Below, one piece after another: positions 1 to 7,403 of a DNA stretch of 58,464 nt; positions within the stretch are counted from its first letter, which is position 1; each line of letters starts with the position of its first letter. Source of the DNA: a virus; the IMG/VR virus record IMGVR_UViG_3300021964_000073, positions 1 to 58,464 of that record. One strand, written 5' to 3'. Below the pieces are notes generated by a model. That model was not told the origin of the DNA and did no database searches. It saw nothing but the letters and a program-made list of their open reading frames with translations. Both the position numbers and the translations under genes were made by a program.

Positions 1-160
1 CTACAGTTTGCACTGGTGCATTCTTTTCTTTTCTATCTATACTTGGATCAACTTGTAATCCACATATAAGATATTCACATTGTTCTTTTGCTTCACGCAA
101 CATAATCAAATGTCCTGCGTGTAACAAATCAAATGTACTACAAGTAAATCCTACTTTCAT
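1..160 (-). CDS. Cytidylyltransferase-like nucleotidyltransferase, cut by window edge
   Basis: Only the first 53 codons are inside the window; the rest lies beyond the left edge. The N-terminus reads MKVGFTCSTFDLLHAGHLIM, with the HxGH signature (HAGH) of the nucleotidyltransferase superfamily in the DLLHAGH form typical of glycerol-3-phosphate cytidylyltransferase and related enzymes that transfer a nucleotide onto a phosphorylated substrate. The start ATG overlaps the stop of the upstream gene (ATGA at 157-160), so it is probably the distal gene of the polymerase transcription unit. The substrate cannot be told from this fragment. Confidence 0.75.
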   Translation of the reverse strand, partial: MKVGFTCSTFDLLHAGHLIMLREAKEQCEYLICGLQVDPSIDRKEKNAPVQTV

Positions 161-345
161 ATATCAACCTCGTTTATTTGTATACAAACTGCTTGACTGG
201 ATAGGTTAAAGTATCCGCTTCCTTTACCAACTTGTTCACTAAGCATGTCTCGCATACGGAAACATTCTTCCATTGTTCCTGGTAAGTCAACAACCGTACT
301 AAAAGATACTCCTGCTTCTATCCATATATACACTAAGTACCACAT
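157..345 (-). CDS. Small conserved-looking protein, function unknown
   Basis: A 62-residue protein with no motif I recognise. It begins MWYLVYIWIEAG, is partly hydrophobic at the N-terminus and has two Cys residues. A Shine-Dalgarno GGAG precedes the ATG. It follows the DNA polymerase gene by 2 bases and overlaps the next gene by ATGA, so it is co-transcribed with both. The regular spacing supports a real gene; no function is inferred. Confidence 0.6.
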   Translation of the reverse strand: MWYLVYIWIEAGVSFSTVVDLPGTMEECFRMRDMLSEQVGKGSGYFNLSSQAVCIQINEVDI

Positions 346-347
346 AG

Positions 348-3014
348 TTATTCTCCAAACTCAAATAGACTTCCAAATGTAGTGTGTTGTTTTGTATCTT
401 CTAGTGGATAGTTAAGCACACCAATTAGGTTATCTAGTTTGTTATCAATAATAGTTTCTGCCATTGCCGCATCATCGAATGGAAGTTCTTTGAACCAATC
501 TGGAATACGCAATTCATCTGTAGGATATGCAACACTAGTATAACCTAACGGATTTTGTTTTAATTTACAAACAATAACTTTCATACCGTCAACAACTTCT
601 TGCGAGTACTTGTCACCGTTCATACGTTTAAGTGTGTTCCAGTTAATACTTGCTCTAACGTGTCCTGGCATATTTGCTTTGCCTTGCTTTTCTTCAAGAC
701 GCTGATAGTGTCCAACTTTGTTTGCACGTTTCGGACTACCTTTCTCCCAACCCGGACGTTCACTAAACTCTTTACGGAATGTTGTAATACGTTCAAGTAC
801 ATCTTCTTGCGGAACGTCAGTAAGTACCATCTCAAGTAATTCTTTTAAGAAGTCTTGCATAAACACCGGAGTGTCTGACCTACGCAAGTCTAAGCCCATT
901 GCTTTTATCTTACCATTGCTATCAATATCAGTTCTAAATCCTTCATTATCAATTACTAGTGCCGCATAACGCTTCTTAGTAATATATAAACCTGACTGTG
1001 CTACAATCTCTCTACCTGCCGCAATAACATCTGATCTGCTCTTTGGACAATGAAATGCTTGTGCCATAAACTTTGGAAATGTTTCATTAGCCGCTTCGCA
1101 TACTTGATCATACAGTGTAATTACATTTTCTTTAGTCCAAGGTAACTTTCCTGAATCAATTTGTTCTTTAAGTACAGGATATGCACTAAAGTAACAAGAG
1201 TCAGTATCACCATATATCATTGCTTCGCCAACATGATCATACGTACCTGTAATAACCTTGTTTACTTCTGCACTCATATGCTTAACAATAGTACGTCCTG
1301 TTAGCGTTGTAGACTGACCGATACGTTTATCAAAGAATCTACAGCCTGGATTAAGAATAGCACCGTATAAACTGTTCAAGTTAATCTTCTTAACTAGCTG
1401 TCTTTTATCCCAGTATTCAATCTCTGCTTCGTTGCCTGCGTCTTTAGCTTTCTTTAACATCTTCTGCATGTCTTTACGCTCTGCATACCAACGTTTTAGT
1501 AGTCCAGGAATAACACCTTCAAATTCTGTTGTAAAGATTGTACCGTTTGAACTAAGCATCCAAGGTTGATTACCATCAAAAATTAGTTTGTAAATCTCAG
1601 CACCACTTAGTGTATCTGTTTGGCCATTTTCCCAATCCACAGTTAGTGCAATATCACGCTTTTGCTCCATGACTGCTTCATATTCTTCTGTGCTAAAACG
1701 TCCTTCCCAGCTACCTGCAAATGACTTCTTCTTAAGAGTCATGTCTTCTTGTACACGCCCTTCACTTATGTCCGGACGAATTTGTCCTACAACAGTTTCA
1801 GGAGCCATATTCAACGCACGAATCACACTAGGATATAGTGAATTCAAATCCATCGAACCTACCCATTTGTGCAAGCCTTTTTTCGGAAATGCTACATATG
1901 CACCTGCCGCTTGTGTGTTTTCATCATCACGCTTCTTACGATTAGGAACTTGTAGTCCTCTGTGATGTGCTTCGTTAACAATGCCTTGTTCTGTAACTGC
2001 AACTGCACCCATAGTGGTCTGTAGGAGAACTGTGTTCTCGTGTGCAACAGTATTACTAAGATCAATAAACCTTAGTTTTTTGTCCAGCTTGTCCAGTAGT
2101 GCGGTATCTTGTATGTTGTATTCGATGAATTTTCTAAAGTCATTGTTGTACAACTGATCCAAAGTGCCTTCATAAGGGACTTTGTTCTCTCCAACTTCGA
2201 TTTCGCCAATGGCATCAAGTCTATATGTGTGTCGTTCTTCATAAGTGTATTTACGATATAATTCTAAACTATCTAAATGCACTCTGCCTATTAGGTCAAA
2301 GGTTACAGCTGATTTGCCATACTTCTCATATTCACGTTTCTTAGGAAGTTGTCCCCACAAACAAAAACGTCTTGTGTCATCTTTGCTTAGTACACGACTT
2401 GTTCTGTTTACAGTGTACGGAATATCATAACCTTCACTGTTCCAACCTGATAATATGTCTGCATCTTCAATCAGCGTTAAGAAAGTGTCAATCATTTCGC
2501 TTTCTTTTTCAAACAACATTACATTGTCAATGCCTTCTAGTTCTACTTTTGCTTGCTCCATTGTAAGTGTTTTAGGAGGTACAGCCAAACATACCATTGT
2601 TTCCATCCACTGTAAATATACAGAGATAGAAGTAATTGGCATAAAAGGATCAGCAGGATCAGCAAAGCCTCGCTCTGGATCAAAGTCTGTCTCAATATCA
2701 AAAAATGCAATGTTTAGTTTAGGAGCATCTTGGTTAAGATAGTTTTCACTTAGACATTGGAAAATAGGATTAACATCACTTTCAAACAAAGTCTTGTCAC
2801 GGTTAATTGCAACTTCTTTGCGAAAGTCTTTGGTGTTCTTACATACAATACGTGTTAGTGGATCTCCGTAAACGCTTTTGTATTTGCCTCTAGGGTCTTT
2901 ATAATAGAATGTATATTTTGCATTATATTCGTGATAATGTCTTTTTCCGTCTTTACGTTCAACAACTCTGATGATATCAGAATCGCGATCAAATAGTGCG
3001 TCTACGTAACTCAT
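348..3014 (-). CDS. 43: Family B DNA polymerase (T4 gp43-like)
   Basis: The replicative DNA polymerase with 3'-5' proofreading, 888 residues (T4 gp43 has 898). All six diagnostic motifs are present: Exo I FFDIETD with D106 and E108, Exo II GWNSEGYDIP with D197, Exo III EYNIQD with D303, polymerase motif A MDLNSLYPS with D389, motif B KKINLNSLYG at about 542-551, and motif C YGDTDS with D603 and D605. The gene is intact, with no intein or split. AAGGAG lies just upstream of the ATG. It should work with the clamp loader encoded at 24213-25127. It probably belongs to the early unit that begins at the promoter at 4493-4521. Confidence 0.97.
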   Translation of the reverse strand: MSYVDALFDRDSDIIRVVERKDGKRHYHEYNAKYTFYYKDPRGKYKSVYGDPLTRIVCKNTKDFRKEVAINRDKTLFESDVNPIFQCLSENYLNQDAPKLNIAFFDIETDFDPERGFADPADPFMPITSISVYLQWMETMVCLAVPPKTLTMEQAKVELEGIDNVMLFEKESEMIDTFLTLIEDADILSGWNSEGYDIPYTVNRTSRVLSKDDTRRFCLWGQLPKKREYEKYGKSAVTFDLIGRVHLDSLELYRKYTYEERHTYRLDAIGEIEVGENKVPYEGTLDQLYNNDFRKFIEYNIQDTALLDKLDKKLRFIDLSNTVAHENTVLLQTTMGAVAVTEQGIVNEAHHRGLQVPNRKKRDDENTQAAGAYVAFPKKGLHKWVGSMDLNSLYPSVIRALNMAPETVVGQIRPDISEGRVQEDMTLKKKSFAGSWEGRFSTEEYEAVMEQKRDIALTVDWENGQTDTLSGAEIYKLIFDGNQPWMLSSNGTIFTTEFEGVIPGLLKRWYAERKDMQKMLKKAKDAGNEAEIEYWDKRQLVKKINLNSLYGAILNPGCRFFDKRIGQSTTLTGRTIVKHMSAEVNKVITGTYDHVGEAMIYGDTDSCYFSAYPVLKEQIDSGKLPWTKENVITLYDQVCEAANETFPKFMAQAFHCPKSRSDVIAAGREIVAQSGLYITKKRYAALVIDNEGFRTDIDSNGKIKAMGLDLRRSDTPVFMQDFLKELLEMVLTDVPQEDVLERITTFRKEFSERPGWEKGSPKRANKVGHYQRLEEKQGKANMPGHVRASINWNTLKRMNGDKYSQEVVDGMKVIVCKLKQNPLGYTSVAYPTDELRIPDWFKELPFDDAAMAETIIDNKLDNLIGVLNYPLEDTKQHTTFGSLFEFGE

Positions 3015-3055
3015 GTTTCTCCTTCGTTGCTTGTGGCCAACTTAACCTTCTTCAT
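3011..3055 (-). CDS. Possible 14-aa leader peptide coupled to polymerase start
   Basis: A 14-codon reading frame (MKKVKLATSNEGET) whose TGA overlaps the polymerase ATG as ATGA. Its own ribosome site is poor, and the polymerase Shine-Dalgarno lies inside it. If translated it would couple polymerase translation to upstream ribosomes. T4 gp43 is known to control its own translation at this position with an RNA hairpin, so some control here would not be surprising. It may be chance. Confidence 0.25.
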   Translation of the reverse strand: MKKVKLATSNEGET

Positions 3056-3063
3056 GCCTGCTT

Positions 3064-3720
3064 TTAAGCGTCTGGCGATTTGTATATAATATCATTTATG
3101 TTTCCAGCCAACACATGCCTCTTAGATGTGGTAGGATACACTTTATGATCCAGGAAACTTGGAAAAAATACAATCATTCCTGGATATGCTTGTAAATGAT
3201 ATTCTTCTACTGATTTATAATTGCCATACTTTGGTATAGCTTTTTTTACAAATGTCAATGGACTTCCGTCCGGCTCACAATCTAAATAATAAACAAAACT
3301 TGTTCTACTAATTGATCCATGATTGTGTTCATCGGCCCTGTCACCTTTTTCGTATTCTGAATACCATACTTCGGCATCCAACTCAAAATCTCTTTCTTGT
3401 TTTATTAAGCCTGGAACATCTAGTTCGTTACGAGGATGTGAAACATTTATGTTGTGCCAATCTAAAATGTCCATCATTAATTCTTCTAATATATCATGAT
3501 GATCTAAATGTGCTTTCCAACTTGTTCTCCAACCTGTTAGATTGCTTGGCTCGTAGTGAGGATTGTCTTTTCTAAACTTTTTAAAATAGTCAATTATTGT
3601 TTTATCATCTCCTAAAGAGCGACCTAAATGACCATGCTGTACTTTACACGGATAATCAATATGCAATGTTGAAACTGCATGTTGTTTTCTTAAATACTGT
3701 TCTTCTAAAGTTTTAACCAT
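3064..3720 (-). CDS. 2OG-Fe(II) oxygenase-like protein
   Basis: 218 residues resembling the phage 2-oxoglutarate/Fe(II)-dependent dioxygenases (prolyl-4-hydroxylase-like fold). The C-terminal half has the expected order: a His-rich segment DEHNHGSISRTSFVYYL, the strand PGMIVFFPSFLDH carrying the distal Fe-binding His, and a following Arg (TTSKRHVLAGN) suited to 2-oxoglutarate. Such enzymes hydroxylate protein or small-molecule substrates; the target is unknown. It ends 8 bases inside the start of its upstream neighbour's reading frame. A second member of this superfamily is encoded at 23216-23860. Confidence 0.75.
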   Translation of the reverse strand: MVKTLEEQYLRKQHAVSTLHIDYPCKVQHGHLGRSLGDDKTIIDYFKKFRKDNPHYEPSNLTGWRTSWKAHLDHHDILEELMMDILDWHNINVSHPRNELDVPGLIKQERDFELDAEVWYSEYEKGDRADEHNHGSISRTSFVYYLDCEPDGSPLTFVKKAIPKYGNYKSVEEYHLQAYPGMIVFFPSFLDHKVYPTTSKRHVLAGNINDIIYKSPDA

Positions 3721-3934
3721 AAAACAATCCTACTACATATATAACAGTTAGTCCGGCATTAAGAACAACAAGACTTTGTTCTTTCCATAAAATTCCTATT
3801 AGTACCCAAAGTCCATTACTTGCAATAAATGCATAAATGTACCATGGGTATATATTAAATGCCGCCATTGTAGCCGCAACTAATAGACATGCTGTACTAA
3901 ACCATGCTAGTGGTTGATAGGGTTTTACCACCAT
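3713..3934 (-). CDS. Small membrane protein
   Basis: 73 residues, almost wholly hydrophobic, with two or three predicted membrane segments (AWFSTACLLVAATMAAF, then WYIYAFIASNGLWVLIGIL, then SLVVLNAGLTVIYVVGLF). It overlaps both neighbours by about 8-10 bases. Together with the next gene it could form a small inner-membrane pair. The loose hydrophobic pattern recalls PnuC-type transporters, but no signature residue is visible and I do not assign that function. Confidence 0.6.
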   Translation of the reverse strand: MVVKPYQPLAWFSTACLLVAATMAAFNIYPWYIYAFIASNGLWVLIGILWKEQSLVVLNAGLTVIYVVGLFYG

Positions 3935-4206
3935 AGTGCCGCAACCCCATATCCAAATACATTAATAACAGCAAAATATCCTGTTAATAACATTACCCAT
4001 GCCGCGCCTCTGCGTACAGCCGCGTAGCATTGGGTTACCGATCCTACAAAGAAGAACGGATATATAATTAGCATGTTCGGATCTCTAGCATTAAATGCCA
4101 AAGTCAAACTTGCCATAACTGTAAATACGAAACTTATTAATTCGAATCCAAAAGCAACCTTATCACTTTTGTAACTATTGATCCAAAAATCTTTTATTTT
4201 TTGCAC
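3925..4206 (-). CDS. Three-segment membrane protein
   Basis: 93 residues with about three transmembrane stretches after an amphipathic N-terminus. The start is GTG, not ATG, and overlaps the TAG of the upstream gene (TAGTG at 4204-4208), which implies translational coupling. It pairs with the 73-residue membrane protein downstream. Function is not recognised. Confidence 0.6.
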   Translation of the reverse strand: MQKIKDFWINSYKSDKVAFGFELISFVFTVMASLTLAFNARDPNMLIIYPFFFVGSVTQCYAAVRRGAAWVMLLTGYFAVINVFGYGVAALWW

Positions 4207-4469
4207 TACACTTTATCCTTACCAACAGTAACAACTAATGTTTCTAAGTCGTCAAACTCGTCAGCAACACGCTCCCAATCAGCTTTTTGTGCAATTTTAA
4301 TTGCCTTGTTAATAAGACTAGGCTTAATGTCTAGTTCTTCTGCTACTGCTTTTACAGTATCTTTAAGACCTGCTTGTAGATCTTCTACTTCTTGAAGTAC
4401 CGTAACACCTTCGTTAACTAGTCTTTCAAGTTTTGCTTTTTCATCAGCACCGTATGTTCGTTCACTCAT
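4206..4469 (-). CDS. dsbA: DsbA-like dsDNA-binding protein (T4 family)
   Basis: 87 residues, charged and helical, close in length to T4 DsbA (89 residues), a double-stranded DNA-binding protein that aids late transcription. The core LQAGLKDTVKAVAEELDIKP followed by NKAIKIAQK has the layout of that family (helix, then lysine-rich helix). AAGGAG lies before the ATG. It is the first gene after a perfect sigma70 promoter, so it should be expressed early. The identity is inferred from size, composition and position rather than an exact motif. Confidence 0.6.
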   Translation of the reverse strand: MSERTYGADEKAKLERLVNEGVTVLQEVEDLQAGLKDTVKAVAEELDIKPSLINKAIKIAQKADWERVADEFDDLETLVVTVGKDKV

Positions 4470-4492
4470 GATATCTCCTTATTATTAAGTTA

Positions 4493-4521
4493 ATTATACA
4501 CTATTTTTTTAACAATGTCAA
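4493..4521 (-). promoter_or_regulatory. Consensus sigma70 promoter for dsbA-like/polymerase unit
   Basis: On the minus strand this reads TTGACA, 17 bases, TATAAT: a perfect match to both hexamers with ideal spacing. It lies 24 bases before the ATG of the DsbA-like gene and should drive the early unit running down to the polymerase. Confidence 0.85.
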
Positions 4522-4525
4522 CTGT

Positions 4526-5665
4526 TTATTTAGATTTATAGTAACAACTTGCATTGAATCCAGAGTGTACATTCACGTTTTCCTGGGTTCTGCCTCTTCT
4601 AAAGTGTTCATTACGTGGATTAATGTATATTCCGTATTCTTCTTCAACAATTTTTGTAAGATTAGTTGCATTTTGATGCATATGTGGTCTTGCATTTTTT
4701 GGACCAGTGATATGATTCTTACCTTTGTATCCTTTTTCGCTAAACTTTTCTAATGATTTGTTTCCTAGGATTGTTTTGTCAATACTTGCCTGTACACGTG
4801 GTCCTATAACAGGATCATTAAACAAATCTACACCATTAGCTCTAGCAATAATCATATAACCTAATACTGCATCTACACCAAGTGTATGGTACCAATAGTC
4901 TCTATTACCGCGCCAACTGTTATTTTCAATCCAACCGTCTTTACGGAAATGTTTTTTGATAATTTTCTTACGATATTTAATTTCTTTAGCAAACAATCGA
5001 GAATCTCTAGTCCATCGTGCATAAGCTAAGTTTCCAATACCTCCATTTGATCCAGCATAGAATCCAGTACTCCAATTATTAAATGCCTGAGGCTTAATAA
5101 ACCGTTTATGCATTTTACTAAAGTAACGATCAAACTTTACTCTTTGTTCAGGTGAAATATATTCTTCTAATATTACTGCACTTATCAATATACCTGAAAT
5201 AAATGACGTTGCAAATTCAGGATGATGATATGCACACTTACCGTTAGGTCCCTTCCAACAAGATTGTCCTGCAACATCAGACCAATTTTCCCAGTTGTAC
5301 ATTAAATTTGTATCTGCCGCTTCTTCAATAGTTTCAAGGATCATTTGTGCATAATCTTCGTCCTTATTACTTGCCGCATAGTAAGACATGTCAAGCAACC
5401 TAAGAATTCTATCACCTATATAATTCCATTTGACTGTAAGAGAATTACTGTTATATAATTCGTCTGGTTGAATACCAATAAGTTCATCGATAAAATATAT
5501 ATTATCTTCTGATAAATCAGTTATACCACACTGTTTTACTTCGTCTACAAAAAAGTCGTTTGCAAAGTTTACATGTTCTGGAGTTTTACTAAAAGTTATG
5601 CCTGCATTTGTAGTAGTATTACACGCACTTAGGATTAATATGATTGTAAATAGTAGATACTTCAT
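4526..5665 (-). CDS. Predicted lipoprotein, alginate/polysaccharide lyase-like
   Basis: About 379 residues. The N-terminus MKYLLFTIILILSACN is a typical lipoprotein signal with lipobox LSAC, so the protein should be exported and lipid-anchored. The body is alpha-rich with WENWSDVAGQSCW, AFNNWSTGFYAGSNGG and NNSWRGNRDYWYHTLGVDA, a pattern like the alpha-toroid alginate lyase families in which Asn, Trp, His and Tyr residues bind and cleave uronate sugars. I chose the ATG at 5665, which overlaps the stop of a 30-codon frame as TAATG; a GTG nine bases upstream is possible. A lipid-anchored lyase is odd for a tailed phage. Lyase activity is inferred from weak similarity. Confidence 0.5.
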   Translation of the reverse strand: MKYLLFTIILILSACNTTTNAGITFSKTPEHVNFANDFFVDEVKQCGITDLSEDNIYFIDELIGIQPDELYNSNSLTVKWNYIGDRILRLLDMSYYAASNKDEDYAQMILETIEEAADTNLMYNWENWSDVAGQSCWKGPNGKCAYHHPEFATSFISGILISAVILEEYISPEQRVKFDRYFSKMHKRFIKPQAFNNWSTGFYAGSNGGIGNLAYARWTRDSRLFAKEIKYRKKIIKKHFRKDGWIENNSWRGNRDYWYHTLGVDAVLGYMIIARANGVDLFNDPVIGPRVQASIDKTILGNKSLEKFSEKGYKGKNHITGPKNARPHMHQNATNLTKIVEEEYGIYINPRNEHFRRGRTQENVNVHSGFNASCYYKSK

Positions 5666-5757
5666 TACGCACACCCACTAACACATACCATGAATACTTC
5701 GTTACCAAATACTTTTGTAATAATCCACATGACGCCTACAATTTCTAACATTCCCAT
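5665..5757 (-). CDS. Possible 30-aa hydrophobic leader peptide
   Basis: A 30-codon frame beginning MGMLEIVGVMWIITKV, hydrophobic and probably membrane-inserting. Its TAA shares one base with the ATG of the lyase-like gene (TAATG), the junction type used throughout this genome. It is the first frame after the promoter at 5793-5821. Its own Shine-Dalgarno is weak. Confidence 0.4.
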   Translation of the reverse strand: MGMLEIVGVMWIITKVFGNEVFMVCVSGCA

Positions 5758-5792
5758 GATCTTGAATCTTTCATACTGTTAATAATACAACT

Positions 5793-5821
5793 ATTATACT
5801 GTATGTTTAGATGAAAGTCAA
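5793..5821 (-). promoter_or_regulatory. Sigma70 promoter for lyase-like lipoprotein gene
   Basis: Minus strand: TTGACT, 17 bases, TATAAT. Five of six and six of six matches with ideal spacing, directly upstream of the 30-codon frame and the lipoprotein gene. Confidence 0.8.
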
Positions 5822-5836
5822 TGTGTTTTGGTAAAT

Positions 5837-6439
5837 TTATTTGATAAATGCACCGATTCTTCCATGTACGTCAGGATAGTTTCGGTAAGAATATCCAGTT
5901 GGAGGAGTGGTGTCTTCGCCTTCCCAGACTGGGATAAAATGATTGATGTTCCCGTCAAAGTCTTCATTGCGTCTTAGATGTACTTCGATAAGTTTATCAC
6001 CTATGAACTCACAGTTCATCCAAGGATGATATTGAACTAATTCATTTAGTATAGTTGGAAACATAAATTTTTTATCATCTCTGCGCCAATCAGTCCATTT
6101 GGTAAATGTATCTGCAGGCTTGTGTCCTTGTACAGATAACATTTGCTTACCTTTGAAATAATCAACACTATAATGATCACCTTCAAAGAATTCGCACCAA
6201 AAGTGACCTACTGGAAGATGCATTGTTTCTTTTTCAATCCATACTTTTTGTGTACCGAGTCCTAGTCCTAACATGTTTACACACGGTCGAACAATATACC
6301 AACCCGGAATAGATACATCTAGTCCTATTGGTCCGCAATTATATTTAAGTTTACGTGAAAGTATAAGTTTATCTAAAGCCCAAATGTGATCTGGGTCAAT
6401 ACTCTGCCAAACAAAGTCTTCTTCAGTGTCTTCCCACAC
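5837..6439 (-). CDS. Unknown protein, faint ATP-grasp-like C-terminus
   Basis: 200 residues of unknown function. The C-terminal part CEFIGDKLIEVHLRRNEDF followed by INHFIPVWEG resembles the end of ATP-grasp domains, where a Glu and a following Asn bind Mg-ATP, but no clear N-terminal ATP-binding part is seen. The start is GTG and overlaps the TAG of the upstream gene (TAGTG at 6437-6441). It lies at the end of the late block running from about 11000 downwards. Confidence 0.55.
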   Translation of the reverse strand: MWEDTEEDFVWQSIDPDHIWALDKLILSRKLKYNCGPIGLDVSIPGWYIVRPCVNMLGLGLGTQKVWIEKETMHLPVGHFWCEFFEGDHYSVDYFKGKQMLSVQGHKPADTFTKWTDWRRDDKKFMFPTILNELVQYHPWMNCEFIGDKLIEVHLRRNEDFDGNINHFIPVWEGEDTTPPTGYSYRNYPDVHGRIGAFIK

Positions 6440-6834
6440 TATTTGGTGTTCTTCAAAGCCTCTAATCTAGAAGCTAAAGACTCTTTGTAGGGATCTTTAA
6501 CAGTTTCATTCTTCTTCTTTTCATTTTTTGAAGCATGAACTGCTTTACGCTGTGCGTCATTTTTGTATTTGCCTTCTTTTACAGCTTCAAAGGCATTTTC
6601 GTAATCCATATGATGATAAACAGATGCCATATAGTCAGCACTTTTAGTAATTTTAGACTGGACCCATCCTTCAAGACCTTCTTGCTCACTTACACCTTTA
6701 AGCATTTCGTGAAGTTTGATAGCATACTTTGCTACTTTGTAAATTTCTGCACGAGCCATTTGTACTTCGTGATCAGCTTCTACTTTATATGCTAAATCAG
6801 CTAGACCTTTTTCAGTTAATTGTTTTTCATTCAT
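6439..6834 (-). CDS. Conserved phage protein, helical, unknown
   Basis: 131 residues, highly charged and alpha-helical. The segment HEVQMARAEIYKVAKYAIK followed by EGLEGWVQSKITKSADYM and VYHHMDYE is of a kind I associate with a conserved protein of marine T4-like phages; its role is not known to me. A late promoter motif (6852-6859) lies 18 bases upstream, so it is probably made late and could be a virion or assembly protein. Confidence 0.65.
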   Translation of the reverse strand: MNEKQLTEKGLADLAYKVEADHEVQMARAEIYKVAKYAIKLHEMLKGVSEQEGLEGWVQSKITKSADYMASVYHHMDYENAFEAVKEGKYKNDAQRKAVHASKNEKKKNETVKDPYKESLASRLEALKNTK

Positions 6835-6851
6835 AATATCATTCCTTGTAA

Positions 6852-6859
6852 GTATTTAT
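6852..6859 (-). promoter_or_regulatory. T4-type late promoter
   Basis: Minus strand GATAAATAC, matching the ATAAATAC element that recurs in this window and the T4 late promoter TATAAATA. It overlaps the stop codon of the upstream gene and precedes the 131-residue gene by 18 bases. Confidence 0.65.
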
Positions 6860-7200
6860 CTTTTTGCTATCTTACCGCCAAAGAAACTATCATTAGCATC
6901 TAGTGCGTTTACAACAGTTCCATCTGCATTTTTCTTAGATTTTTTCTTAGGAATACCATTCTTATCACGTGGTATTTGTCCGTGTGCGTGTACTGGATTT
7001 GCTACTGTGGCAACATTGCCTGCACTAGTAGCGCCTGCTGTTGCTGTTTCATTTGTTTTAGATAAACGTTGTATTTCATGGCAATTACAATGAGCACATT
7101 CTGGCCCACAACTACATTCCATAACAGGTGCGCCACAACATGCATCTGGACACATTAGTTCACCTTTTACTTTTCTTTCAATAAGGTCTCTGATTCTCAT
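6856..7200 (-). CDS. Cys-rich small protein with capsid-targeting-like N-terminus
   Basis: 114 residues. Residues 17-41 hold a dense Cys/His cluster (CPDACCGAP, CSCGPECAHCNCHE) that probably binds zinc, followed by a low-complexity Ala/Thr/Lys tail. The N-terminus MRIRDLIERKV resembles those of the neighbours at 7197-7403 and 9026-9931 and contains LIE, fitting the (I/L)xE rule of the T4 prohead protease. It could be packaged in the head; that is inference. Confidence 0.6.
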   Translation of the reverse strand: MRIRDLIERKVKGELMCPDACCGAPVMECSCGPECAHCNCHEIQRLSKTNETATAGATSAGNVATVANPVHAHGQIPRDKNGIPKKKSKKNADGTVVNALDANDSFFGGKIAKR

Positions 7201-7403
7201 TTTTTCTTTCCACCTTTCATATTAGCACACCAGTGATACATTTTAGCCTTCTCACCACTGCTGTTTTTAGCTCGTTTGCGTAGTGCTGTTACACTACCAT
7301 TGCAACTAGCACCTGACTTTTTTACACGCCCTGGTCTGCTTTTGCCTTTTTTCTTACCATCAGCAAAGTTTTCTTGTATTTTTATTAATTCACGTAGTCT
7401 CAT
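7197..7403 (-). CDS. Basic small protein with capsid-targeting-like N-terminus
   Basis: 68 residues, very basic (many Lys and Arg), with the motif KSGASCNGSVTALRKRAKN and KMYHWCANMKGG that recurs in marine T4-like phages. The N-terminus MRLRELIKIQEN contains IQE, a possible prohead-protease site. Basic, small and beside other tagged genes, it may be an internal head protein that neutralises DNA charge. It overlaps the next gene by ATGA. Confidence 0.6.
   Translation of the reverse strand: MRLRELIKIQENFADGKKKGKSRPGRVKKSGASCNGSVTALRKRAKNSSGEKAKMYHWCANMKGGKKK

Noticed and set aside
348-3014. Intein or intron in the DNA polymerase gene
   Set aside because: All motifs are in one continuous frame with normal spacing and T4-like length.
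3713-4206. PnuC-type nicotinamide riboside transporter split in two
   Set aside because: The membrane pattern is loosely similar but signature Trp/Asn residues were not found, so only membrane protein is claimed.
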